Source: DATJSJ01 sp035504175
GTDB lineage: Bacteria > Pseudomonadota > Alphaproteobacteria > Acetobacterales > Acetobacteraceae
Length of the DNA stretch: 15,670 nucleotides
NCBI GenBank assembly: GCA_035504175.1
Contig: DATJSJ010000298.1
Coordinates: forward strand, 1 to 15,670
Direction of reading: 5' to 3'
Shown: piece by piece, positions 6,971 to 13,430 of the stretch
How positions within the stretch are numbered: the stretch's first letter is position 1
How the letters are laid out: each line of letters begins with the position of its first letter
Translations under genes and position numbers: made by a program
The notes under the pieces: model-generated
The model's input: only the letters and a program-made list of their open reading frames with translations
Databases searched by the model: none
Told to the model about the DNA's origin: nothing

Positions 6971-7828
6971 ATGAAACTCGCCGCCGTGACCATGGCCTAC
7001 AACGAGCCGATCTATGCGCCGATCTGGCTGCGCCACTACGCGCGCCAGGTCGGCGCAGCGCATTGCTACGTGATCGACCACGGCTCCGATGACGGCAGCC
7101 TCGACACGCTCGGGGTTACGAGCGTGCTCCGCCTGCCGCGCTCGCCACAGGACGATCCGCGCCGTGCCCGCTTTCTCTCCGGCTTCTGCGCCGCGCTGCT
7201 ACAATGGTACGATGCCGTACTGTACGCCGACATCGACGAGTTGCTGGTGGCGGATCCGGCGCAGCACCGCGATCTCGCCGCCTATGCCGCGTCCATGCCG
7301 GCCGAGGTGATCACCGCGATCGGCCTCGACGTGCAGCATCTGCCTGGCGAGGAGGCGGGCTTCGACCCAGTCCGGTCGGTGGGCGAGCAGCGGCGCTGGG
7401 CGCGCTTCAACTCCGCCATGTGCAAGCCGGCGCTGATCCGCCGCCCGGTCGCCTGGGCGCCGGGGTTCCATTGCGCCGATGTGCCGCCGGTGTTCGACCG
7501 GCTGTATCTGTTTCACCTGCGGTACTTCGACCTCGGACTGGGTCTGGCGCGCCTGGCCAAGACGCGCGCGATGCCGTGGGCGGTGCCGGGCGCGGGATCG
7601 CATCAGCGCATGGACGACGCGGCCTGGTCAGCCATGGTGCGGGCGATCGCCGGCCTGCCGCGACTGGCGGGCGTCCCGTTCGACCCGGCCCTGCCACCGA
7701 TCGCCGTCTGCCTCGACGCGTTGCGCGCTTCGATGGCCGGGCGCGAGGGCCAGACCTACCGCTACGACCTCAACATCAGCCCCGACGCGCTGTGGGAGAT
7801 TCCGGCCCGCTTCCGCACGGCGGTGTGA
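6971..7828 (+). CDS. glycosyltransferase family 2-like protein (Glyco_tranf_2_4 type)
   Basis: This 285-residue cytoplasmic protein resembles short glycosyltransferases of the family 2/92-like group. The N-terminus 'KLAAVTMAYNEPIYAPIWLRHY' is the typical first strand plus the 'NE' nucleotide-binding turn. 'YVIDHGSDDGS' (33-43) gives the conserved Asp-rich turn. 'YADIDELL' (85-92) carries the DxD metal/nucleotide-sugar motif (Asp87, Asp89). 'YLFHLRYFD' near 180 is also common in these proteins. There is no membrane segment or signal peptide. The ribosome site is not recognisable. It stands alone between the ECF41 operon and a convergent lipoprotein gene, so no context reveals the acceptor; a cell-surface polysaccharide role is the generic expectation. 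Confidence 0.8.
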   Translation: MKLAAVTMAYNEPIYAPIWLRHYARQVGAAHCYVIDHGSDDGSLDTLGVTSVLRLPRSPQDDPRRARFLSGFCAALLQWYDAVLYADIDELLVADPAQHRDLAAYAASMPAEVITAIGLDVQHLPGEEAGFDPVRSVGEQRRWARFNSAMCKPALIRRPVAWAPGFHCADVPPVFDRLYLFHLRYFDLGLGLARLAKTRAMPWAVPGAGSHQRMDDAAWSAMVRAIAGLPRLAGVPFDPALPPIAVCLDALRASMAGREGQTYRYDLNISPDALWEIPARFRTAV

Positions 7829-7850
7829 TGCGGCCGAGGTATGACGGAGC

Positions 7851-8828
7851 TCAGGGCGGCGGCAGCAACGGCAACGCGCCAGAAGAAGGCGTGGTCGGCG
7901 GAGGTGTCCCCGTCGCCGTGCTGCCGGGTGTCGGGGGCGGCAAGAGCGGCAACGCGCCGGACGAGGATGGGCTCGCGGAGCTCGAGGGCATGCTGCCACC
8001 CGGACCCGCCCCGGTGCTTGGCGGCAGCAGCGGCAGCGCGCCCGAGGCGGACGGGCTGGCGCCGGTCGGGGACGCCAGCTCCCCTCCGCCCGGCGGCGAT
8101 ATCGGCGTCGGCGGCGGCAGCAGCGGCAGCGAGCCCAGCGAAGAGGACGCCGGCGGCGCGGGCGGGGCCGGCGAGCTCGCCGGCGGCAGCAGCGGCAGCG
8201 AGCTCGATGGTGGTGCGGTGCCCGCCCCGGGCGGTGGCAGCGGCTGCTGCTGCACCGGCGCGGGCGACGCGGTTGGATTGCTGGACAGGAGCCAGTCCTT
8301 CAGCGACCGGCGAATCTGGTACTCGAACTCGACGTTCATGTCGTCGAGCATCTGCTTGGTGAGCTGATACAGGCTGGTGCGCAGATCCTCGTCGCCGCCC
8401 GGCGTGCGGATGCGCGAGACGCGCGCCTCGGCATAGGCGGCGCGATGGCCCGCCGCGGTGTCGATGTTGAGATGCACGGCGAGCGAGCCGCTCAACGCCC
8501 CGTCCGGCTGGCGCAGGATCGAGGCGTCGTCGATCACGAACACCGCGCTTCCGGAGGTGCCGGCGGCGAACAGCCGGTCGTGCGCCATCTGCTCCAGCGC
8601 CGCGACCGGGGTGACCGGTGACAACGCAGCAACGTCGTCCGGTCCGGTCGGCACGGCCCGGTTCTCGATCTCGATCGAGGCGACGTTCAGCCGGAGCGGC
8701 GTGAGATAACTGTAGGAGAGCGGTGGATAGCTGGCCGGCGGCGGCGGCTCCTCGCCGCAGGCAAACAGCAGGAGCGGCAGCAGCCACGCCAACACCCGCA
8801 GGGCGTGGCGCCAATCCCGAAGGTGCAT
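7851..8828 (-). CDS. uncharacterised lipoprotein with proline-rich LPLLPP-repeat tail
   Basis: I do not recognise the family. The start ATG at 8828 (CGAGG 5-6 nt upstream) yields a lipoprotein signal peptide with lipobox Leu21-Phe22-Ala23-Cys24, so the mature protein is probably lipid-anchored at Cys24. The upstream ATG at 8885 would add 19 polar residues and is less likely. Residues about 40-182 form an ordered-looking domain ('LRLNVASIEIENRAVP', 'AVFVIDDASI', 'LAVHLNIDT') ending in a charged helix 'MLDDMNVEFEYQIRRSLKDW'. Residues 185-325 are a low-complexity Pro/Ser/Gly tail holding LPLLPP at 211, 234, 265, 293 and 319, the last copy at the extreme C-terminus. Such tails often span periplasm or peptidoglycan or bind partners, which is inference. 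Total 325 residues. It converges with the glycosyltransferase, with a 22-bp gap. Confidence 0.85.
   Translation of the reverse strand: MHLRDWRHALRVLAWLLPLLLFACGEEPPPPASYPPLSYSYLTPLRLNVASIEIENRAVPTGPDDVAALSPVTPVAALEQMAHDRLFAAGTSGSAVFVIDDASILRQPDGALSGSLAVHLNIDTAAGHRAAYAEARVSRIRTPGGDEDLRTSLYQLTKQMLDDMNVEFEYQIRRSLKDWLLSSNPTASPAPVQQQPLPPPGAGTAPPSSSLPLLPPASSPAPPAPPASSSLGSLPLLPPPTPISPPGGGELASPTGASPSASGALPLLPPSTGAGPGGSMPSSSASPSSSGALPLLPPPTPGSTATGTPPPTTPSSGALPLLPPP
7858..8204. repeat. five dispersed copies of a 23-bp DNA repeat inside the lipoprotein gene
   Basis: Copies of a GGCGGCAGCAGCGGCAGC-based 23-mer sit at 7858-7880, 7936-7958, 8020-8042, 8113-8135 and 8182-8204. Each encodes (S/G)-x-LPLLPP on the minus strand. 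Start-to-start spacings are 78, 84, 93 and 69 bp, always multiples of three. The copies are conserved more strongly than the sequence between them. Confidence 0.8.
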
Positions 8829-8905
8829 CGGAGCCTCGTGCGCGTCTGGCGGCAAACCCTGCCCGCAACCCGGGCCGGCGGTCAATCGCCCGGCCGGCGG
8901 TCGCC

Positions 8906-8934
8906 AGTATCCGCGTGAATAACGGTTCGTTGAA
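8906..8934 (-). promoter_or_regulatory. weak candidate promoter for the lipoprotein gene
   Basis: On the minus strand TTCAAC (8934-8929) and GATACT (8911-8906) are 17 bp apart and match the sigma70 consensus at 3 and 4 of 6 positions. Downstream, toward the ATG at 8828, an 11-bp direct repeat GGCCGGCGGTC occurs at 8873-8883 and 8892-8902, 19 bp apart start to start. It could be a tandem regulator site or simple GC repetition. Confidence 0.25.
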
Positions 8935-9094
8935 ACAGCAGGCTCACCTGACGCGCTTCGTAAACCGGTATCGCGGTGTACATGGAAAGAGCACCGGGTA
9001 AGAACCCGCCAAAGACGTGCGGCACCGGATCGCAGGGTGTAGTGCCGATCAGCCAGTCACCAAGCCTTCAGCATTGCCGCGAAGACCGCCAGGA

Positions 9095-9149
9095 GGGTGG
9101 TGAGGCGGCCTACGGGCGTATGAAGCAACGCCAACCCGCCTCACCGCCC
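9095..9149. repeat. long inverted repeat downstream of hslO
   Basis: Arms 9095-9108 and 9136-9149 pair over 14 bp with one G-T wobble, including the exact GGTGAGGCGG/CCGCCTCACC core, around a 27-nt loop. The right arm shares its end (CGCCCCG) with a second hairpin at 9145-9162, so the two stems would compete. No T-run follows on either strand. Confidence 0.55.
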
Positions 9150-9188
9150 CGCCATCGGGGCGAGCCAGTCGCTCCTCGTTCCGGCGCG

Positions 9189-9209
9189 GCCCTTGCGACA
9201 GGCAAGGGC
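9189..9209 (-). terminator. terminator-like hairpin 30 nt after hslO
   Basis: GCCCTTGC-GACAG-GCAAGGGC is a perfect 8-bp stem with a 5-nt loop, placed 29 nt downstream of the hslO stop on the minus strand. A U-tract is missing, so intrinsic termination is uncertain; it may protect the 3' end. A competing GGGC-TCAC-GCCC stem overlaps at 9206-9217. Confidence 0.4.
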
Positions 9210-9238
9210 TCACGCCCTCGGCGCGTGCGGATGTCGCG

Positions 9239-10204
9239 TCAGTGCATCCGCCCGTCGCCGTGGCCGCGCAGCTCCTCCCGGCCGAACCGGAAATCCTTGT
9301 TGCAGAACTCGCAGGTCATGACGATGTCGCCATCCACCGTCATGTGGTCGAGATCATCCGGCGGGAAGCCCTCGAGGATCCCGCACAGCCGGGCGCGGGA
9401 GCAGCGGCAGCCATAGGCGAGCGCGCGCGAGCGCTGCATCGCCACCCCCTCGCTGTGGAACAGCCGGTAGAGCAGCCGGTCGGGCGACAGCGCATCGTCC
9501 AGCAGCTCCGCCTCGGTGACGGTCTCGGCGAGGGCAACCGCGGTGCGCCAGCTTTCCGCCTGCGCCGCCTCGTCCAGCAGCGGATCGATGCCGCCGGCGC
9601 CGGCGACGCGCTCCAGGATCAGCGCGCCGGCGCGCCAGCCGGCGCCAGTCGGGGCGCAGGCGAGGCGCACCCAGCAACCGAGCTGCTCGCTGCTGTCGAA
9701 ATAGTGCAGCGCCATCTCCGCCAGGCTTTCGCCCGCGATCGCGACGATCCCCTGGTGGCGCTCGCGCGCCGGGCCCTGGTCGACGGTGAAGGCGAGATAG
9801 CCGCCGCCGAGCAGCCGGGTGGCACTCGGGCTCGGGTCTTCGGCTACCAGCGCCGCGAGCCGGTCGGGGTCGGCGCGGGCATAGCCGCGGAGCGCGCCGT
9901 CCTCGGTGCAGTCGGCGAGCAGCATCGGCACCGGCCCGTCGCCCTTGGCCTGCAGGCTGAACGAGCCGCGGAATTTCAGCGCCGCGGCGAGACCGGCGGC
10001 GAGCACCAGCGCCTGGCCGGCGAGGCTGGTCACCGCCGGGTGGTTGTCGTGACGGGTGAGCAGCGCGTCGGCGAGCGGGCCGAGCCGGACCAGCCGGCCG
10101 CGCACCGGACGCTGCGGCAGGTGAAAGGGCGTGACGCCGCGCGGCACCACCAGGTCCGGCACGTCGGGGCGGCCGGTATCAAGAAAGGACGGAGTTGCGG
10201 ACAT
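9239..10204 (-). CDS. hslO: redox-regulated holdase chaperone Hsp33
   Basis: Hsp33 is a cytoplasmic chaperone that oxidation activates by releasing zinc from four cysteines. In the 321-residue product those cysteines are visible as Cys266-x-Cys268 ('YGCRCSRARL') and Cys298-x-x-Cys301 ('MTCEFCNKDFRF'), the family's CxC-CxxC arrangement in the C-terminal redox switch. The N-terminal domain carries 'GRLVRLGPLADALLTRH' and 'SFSLQAKGDGPVPMLLADC', typical of Hsp33, and the switch linker 'LLYRLFHSEGV' precedes the cysteines. I chose ATG at 10204 (GGGA just upstream) over TTG at 10213. It follows the SDR gene on the same strand after 112 bp, so it may have its own promoter in that gap; none is obvious. 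Confidence 0.95.
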   Translation of the reverse strand: MSATPSFLDTGRPDVPDLVVPRGVTPFHLPQRPVRGRLVRLGPLADALLTRHDNHPAVTSLAGQALVLAAGLAAALKFRGSFSLQAKGDGPVPMLLADCTEDGALRGYARADPDRLAALVAEDPSPSATRLLGGGYLAFTVDQGPARERHQGIVAIAGESLAEMALHYFDSSEQLGCWVRLACAPTGAGWRAGALILERVAGAGGIDPLLDEAAQAESWRTAVALAETVTEAELLDDALSPDRLLYRLFHSEGVAMQRSRALAYGCRCSRARLCGILEGFPPDDLDHMTVDGDIVMTCEFCNKDFRFGREELRGHGDGRMH

Positions 10205-10316
10205 TCCCGGCAAGATAGGGATGCGCCGGCGCCGCAGCTACCGGGCGGCGTTGCGGCAGGCCGGGCGCTGACCGGGACTGGCCGCTTTGGCCATCGCCGC
10301 TCGACGGCAGAACGCG

Positions 10317-10982
10317 TCAGAACCGCTCCACCCAGGGCCTTACTGCCACCTCCTCGCTCCAGGCGCTGCGCGGTTGGCGCACCAGGTGCAGCATCGTCTC
10401 GGCGATCGCCGCGGGATCAAGCATGCTGTCGTCACCCGGGTCAGGGCGGCCCCCGGCGCGCACGCCGCCATCGATCACCACATGCGCGACGTGGATGCCC
10501 TTCGGGTGCAGCTCGCGGCTCATGCTCTGCGCCAGGCCCCGCAGCGCGAACTTGCCCATCGCGAACGGCGCCGACCCGGCATAGCCCTTCACGCTCGCCG
10601 AGGCGCCGGTGAACAGGATCGTCCCCGATCCGCGCGGCAGCATCGCCCGCGCCGCCGCCTGGCCGACCAGAAAGCCCCCGAACGCGGTCACCTCGAGCGC
10701 CGCATGCACCGACGCCGGATCGAGCTCGACCAGCGGTCCCCGCACGCGCGCACTCGGGTTGTACAGCACCACGTCCGGCACCCCGACCGTGGCAAACAAG
10801 GCCGCCACCGCCGCCGCGTTCGTCGCGTCGCACGCATGCGCGCTGCCGCCGATCTCGCGCGCCAATGCCGCCAACTTGCCGGTATCGCGCGCCGCCAGCG
10901 CCACCGCATAGCCCTCGCGCGCCAGCACCCGGGCGAAGGACGCGGACACGCCCGGGCCGACGCCCACGATCAGCGCCTGCAT
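10317..10982 (-). CDS. short-chain dehydrogenase/reductase-like protein lacking the catalytic tyrosine
   Basis: A 221-residue Rossmann-fold SDR. The dinucleotide loop is 'GVGPGVSASFA' (7-17), Arg32 in 'AARD' would favour NADP, and Asp52 precedes the adenine pocket. The usual NNAG is 'YNPSA' (74-78). Ser128 (in 'TGASAS') and Lys144 are in place, but the Tyr-x3-Lys motif reads Phe140-Ala-Met-Gly-Lys144, so the proton-donating tyrosine is replaced by Phe. 'ELHPKGIHVAHVVIDGGV' (157-174) is typical of an SDR subgroup whose members often carry Phe there, from memory. Substrate and even redox activity are therefore uncertain. Its ATG overlaps the stop of the hydratase-like gene by one base (TGATG), so translation is probably coupled. 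Confidence 0.88.
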   Translation of the reverse strand: MQALIVGVGPGVSASFARVLAREGYAVALAARDTGKLAALAREIGGSAHACDATNAAAVAALFATVGVPDVVLYNPSARVRGPLVELDPASVHAALEVTAFGGFLVGQAAARAMLPRGSGTILFTGASASVKGYAGSAPFAMGKFALRGLAQSMSRELHPKGIHVAHVVIDGGVRAGGRPDPGDDSMLDPAAIAETMLHLVRQPRSAWSEEVAVRPWVERF

Positions 10983-11749
10983 CAGCGGAACTCCACCGTC
11001 GCCTCGCCGGCATGGGCAAACACCACCCGAACCGGCGTTGCCGCCGGCACCACCGTCTTGCCGGTCCAGGAGCCGGTGGTGACGAACTGCCCGACCTCGA
11101 GCCCGCCGGCCCAGTGCGCGCCCGCATTGGCGAGCCAGAGCAGCAGCCGGATCATGTCGCCCCCCGGGTTGCCGGTGCCGGACGCCAGCTCCCGCTCGCC
11201 CGCGACAAGGCGCACCCGCTCGGACGCGAAATCGGCCGACCGCCAGGCCTGGAACGCCGCGCCATGGACGAAGCAGCCATGCGAGGCGCTGTCAGCGAGC
11301 CGGGTCAGATCATCCAAGGCCTCGGGATCGGTGAAGCGGGAATCCAGCACCTCGATCGCCGGGTGACAGGAGTCAATCGCCGCCGTCACCTGCTCGGCGG
11401 TGTACGGCGCGGCGTAGGCGGGCAGGCTGCTGCCGAGCCGGACGCTGATCTCCGCCTCCACCGTGCGCATCGACCAGCGCGCGGCCGGCAGATGCGCCGG
11501 GCTGACGTGAATGCCCGACAGCCACATCGGCGCGCAGGCCGGCGTCGCGTCCGGGCCGGGTGCGCCGACCTTCCAGCCGCCGATGCCACCCATCCGCGCG
11601 GCCACCGCCTGCTGGATCGCATCGACCTGCGCCAGATCGGTCGGCCGCAGCGCCGGCGGCAGGTTCGCGAGCTTCTTCGCCGGGTCGTGCCAGGCGGCGA
11701 CCAGCAGCTCGGCCGCGGCGGCGGCATCCTCGGCGGTGGCAATGGTCAT
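10982..11749 (-). CDS. 2-keto-4-pentenoate hydratase-like protein (MhpD / fumarylacetoacetase-C superfamily)
   Basis: The 255-residue product matches MhpD-type hydratases, which add water to 2-hydroxy-penta-2,4-dienoates in meta-cleavage pathways, or related decarboxylases. Visible features are 'GGWKVG' (57-62), the metal-binding pair Glu98-x-Glu100 ('TVEAEI'), the third ligand Glu133 with Asp136 ('AIEVLDSRF'), and 'GQFVTTGSWTG' near the C-terminus. Length is usual for the family. It begins inside the M20 peptidase stop (ATGA, 4-bp overlap) and overlaps the SDR start by 1 bp. No ring-cleavage dioxygenase, aldolase or aldehyde dehydrogenase accompanies it, so classical aromatic meta-cleavage is not supported locally. 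Confidence 0.88.
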   Translation of the reverse strand: MTIATAEDAAAAAELLVAAWHDPAKKLANLPPALRPTDLAQVDAIQQAVAARMGGIGGWKVGAPGPDATPACAPMWLSGIHVSPAHLPAARWSMRTVEAEISVRLGSSLPAYAAPYTAEQVTAAIDSCHPAIEVLDSRFTDPEALDDLTRLADSASHGCFVHGAAFQAWRSADFASERVRLVAGERELASGTGNPGGDMIRLLLWLANAGAHWAGGLEVGQFVTTGSWTGKTVVPAATPVRVVFAHAGEATVEFR

Positions 11750-12873
11750 GCGTCCATCTCCTCCAGCAATCCGGCCAGCAACGCCGCCCGCGGCGCCAAA
11801 TGCGGCCAGAGAATGTGCTCGTGCGCGGCATGCGCGCCGGCGCCGGGACAGCCGAGCCCGTCCAGCGTCGGCACCCCCAGCGCGGCGGTGAAGTTGCCGT
11901 CCGAGCCGCCGCCCCGCGCCTCCTTCGGCAGGTCAAAGCCGATTGTTGCGGCCAGCGCGGCGGCGCGGGCGTGCAGCGCCCGGATCGCCTCGGTCTCGGC
12001 AAAGGGCGGCCGGTTCATCCCGCCCTCCACCGCGACCCTGCAGCGCGGATCGACCGCGGCCAGCGCGCGCAATCGGGCGGTGAGCTGCTCCCCCGCGGCC
12101 GCGTCCGGCACCCGCAGATCGATCTCGCCGCCCGCCTCCGCCGCAATCACGTTCGGGCGCGTACCGCCCCAGACCGGCGCCACGTTCAGCGTGACGCCGC
12201 GCGCCGGATCGGCAAGGTCGCCCACCGCCAGGATCTGCCGCGCCAGCTCGCTCACCGCCGACGCGCCGTCGGCGAAGGCGTTGCCGGCATGCGCACCCCG
12301 CCCGGTGATTCGGAAGGTGAACCGCCCGACGCCCTTGCGCGCCGTGCAGCAGGCGCCGCCCGGCGCGGCCGGCTCCAGGACCAGCGCGCAGCAGCACTGC
12401 CGCGCCTCAGCTTCGATCAGCGCCCGGCTCGCGGGGCTGCCGACCTCCTCGTCCGGCGTCAGCATCAGCGCGATCGGCCGGCGGGTCGCAATCCCCTGCC
12501 GCAGCAGGGAGCGCAGCACGTGAAACGCGATGAACGACCCTGCCTTCATGTCGTAGATGCCCGGCCCATGGGCGCGGTCGCCTTCGACCCGATAGGGCAT
12601 GGTGGCGAGCGTGCCGGTCGGCCAGACCGTGTCGAGATGCGCGAGCACCAGGATCGCCGGCCCGGCGCCGGGCGAGCGCGCCATCAGCGTGTCGCCGGCC
12701 CCGGCCTGGCCGGGGACGCGGGTGATACCGGCTCCCGCCCGGCCGAGCTCATCCTCGGCCACGTCCGCCAGGCGGTTGACCGCGGCCGGATCCGTGCTCG
12801 GCGTTTCCAGCGCCACCCAGCCGGCGAGCTCGGCCAGCAGGTCCCGGGAATCGCCGATCATGGTCCGCGGCAT
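11746..12873 (-). CDS. M20-family metallopeptidase, carboxypeptidase G2-like
   Basis: A 375-residue di-zinc amidohydrolase/peptidase. The M20 ligands and catalytic residues are readable: His79 and Asp81 ('LAHLDTVWP'), bridging Asp108 ('GIYDMKAG'), Glu142-Glu143 ('TPDEEVGS'), Glu167 ('LEPA') and His348 ('GAGAHAA'). The dimerisation domain lies about 180-290 ('GRGAHAGNAFADGASAV'). These motifs resemble glutamate carboxypeptidase (CPG2) and related N-acyl-amino-acid hydrolases. No signal peptide is seen, so it is cytoplasmic, unlike secreted CPG2. ATG 12873 has GGAGGAG about 6 nt upstream; the reading frame stays open another 291 bp upstream but that part is antisense to the MaoC gene. First gene of the overlapping peptidase-hydratase-SDR operon. 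Confidence 0.9.
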   Translation of the reverse strand: MPRTMIGDSRDLLAELAGWVALETPSTDPAAVNRLADVAEDELGRAGAGITRVPGQAGAGDTLMARSPGAGPAILVLAHLDTVWPTGTLATMPYRVEGDRAHGPGIYDMKAGSFIAFHVLRSLLRQGIATRRPIALMLTPDEEVGSPASRALIEAEARQCCCALVLEPAAPGGACCTARKGVGRFTFRITGRGAHAGNAFADGASAVSELARQILAVGDLADPARGVTLNVAPVWGGTRPNVIAAEAGGEIDLRVPDAAAGEQLTARLRALAAVDPRCRVAVEGGMNRPPFAETEAIRALHARAAALAATIGFDLPKEARGGGSDGNFTAALGVPTLDGLGCPGAGAHAAHEHILWPHLAPRAALLAGLLEEMDA

Positions 12874-13002
12874 CGCCTGCTCCTCCGCGCCGCCCCGACC
12901 TTCGCACCGCAGCGCAAGCCCTGTCCATGCGCGGCCGGGCGGTTGATTTTCGCGGCTGCTCTGCCCCACAACGCGGTGCAGCACCGGAACAGGAGACGCG
13001 GC

Positions 13003-13422
13003 GTGTTCTTCGAGGATCTCGCGACCGGCCAGACCGCCAGCGTCGCCAAGACCATCACCGAGGCCGATATCCTGCTCTACGCCGCGGTCAGCACCGACAC
13101 CAACCCGGTGCACATTGACGCCGAGGCCGCGGCGTCCAGCATGTTCAAGGAGCGCATCGCCCACGGCATGCTCTCCGCCGGGCTGATCAGCGCCGTGCTC
13201 GGCACAAGGTTGCCGGGCCCGGGCACGATCTATCTCGGCCAGACGCTCCGTTTTCGCGGCCCGGTGAAGATCGGCGACACCGTCACCGCCACCGCCGAGG
13301 TCACGGCGCTGGATGCGGAGAAGAAGCGCGCCACGCTCAAGACCACCTGCACCGTCGCCGGCAAGGCCGTGATCGAGGGCGAAGCGACCGTCATGGTGCC
13401 GTCCCGCGAACTGACCGCCTGA
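13003..13422 (+). CDS. MaoC-like (R)-specific enoyl-CoA hydratase
   Basis: A 139-residue hot-dog-fold hydratase. The hydratase-2 signature is complete: Asp32-Thr-Asn-Pro-Val-His37-x-Asp39, then 'MFKERIAHGMLSAGL' (47-61). Asp32 and His37 are the catalytic pair. 'LGQTLRFRGPVKIGDTVTA' is the usual second half. PhaJ-type members hydrate trans-2-enoyl-CoA to (R)-3-hydroxyacyl-CoA, linking beta-oxidation with polyhydroxyalkanoate synthesis. The start is GTG at 13003, with AGGAG 7 nt upstream; no ATG gives a full N-terminus. It is divergent from the M20 peptidase (129-bp gap without a clear promoter) and 8 bp before ribF, with which it is probably co-transcribed. Confidence 0.92.
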   Translation: MFFEDLATGQTASVAKTITEADILLYAAVSTDTNPVHIDAEAAASSMFKERIAHGMLSAGLISAVLGTRLPGPGTIYLGQTLRFRGPVKIGDTVTATAEVTALDAEKKRATLKTTCTVAGKAVIEGEATVMVPSRELTA

Positions 13423-13430
13423 GGGCGCCG

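Larger units (their letters stand above)
9017..9238 (+). other. gene-free structured region, weakly like the 5' end of a group II intron
   Basis: No credible protein is encoded between the lipoprotein start (8828) and the hslO stop (9239). From 9017 the plus strand begins GTGCGGC and can fold into successive stems: GGCAC/GTGCC (9021-9025, 9042-9046), a 14-bp stem (9095-9108 with 9136-9149), CGCCCCG/CGGGGCG (9145-9162), and GCCCTTGC/GCAAGGGC (9189-9209). A GTGCG start followed by many stems resembles truncated bacterial group II introns, but no domain V or reverse transcriptase is present. A small RNA or an old repeat remnant is an equal alternative. Confidence 0.25.

Noticed and set aside
7858..8204. 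CRISPR array
   Set aside because: Five 23-bp repeats at 69-93 bp intervals superficially fit, but they keep reading frame, encode LPLLPP in a lipoprotein, and have Pro-rich coding linkers; no cas genes are present.
8976..9416. A 146-codon plus-strand frame in the gap before hslO
   Set aside because: The product is basic, low in hydrophobic residues, motif-free, and partly antisense to hslO; the region looks like structured non-coding DNA.
10202..10213. TTG start for hslO nine bases upstream
   Set aside because: It has no ribosome site, and the ATG at 10204 gives a normal Hsp33 N-terminus; still, both cannot be told apart with certainty.
9242..10612. A 456-codon plus-strand frame opposite hslO and the SDR end
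   Set aside because: Composition is Ala/Arg/Gln-rich with no domain, and it is wholly antisense to hslO with its intact cysteine motif.
10865..12523. A 552-codon plus-strand frame opposite the hydratase and M20 genes
   Set aside because: It is a codon-bias shadow: the minus-strand frames have complete catalytic residues and coupled starts, and this one has none.
10982..12873. Aromatic meta-cleavage operon
   Set aside because: Only the hydratase-like gene fits. Extradiol dioxygenase, hydrolase of the alpha/beta type, aldolase and acetaldehyde dehydrogenase are all missing.
11560..13422. One long 620-residue protein ending in the MaoC domain
   Set aside because: Only the last 139 residues are MaoC. 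The rest is antisense to the M20 gene, and a good AGGAG-GTG start sits at 13003.
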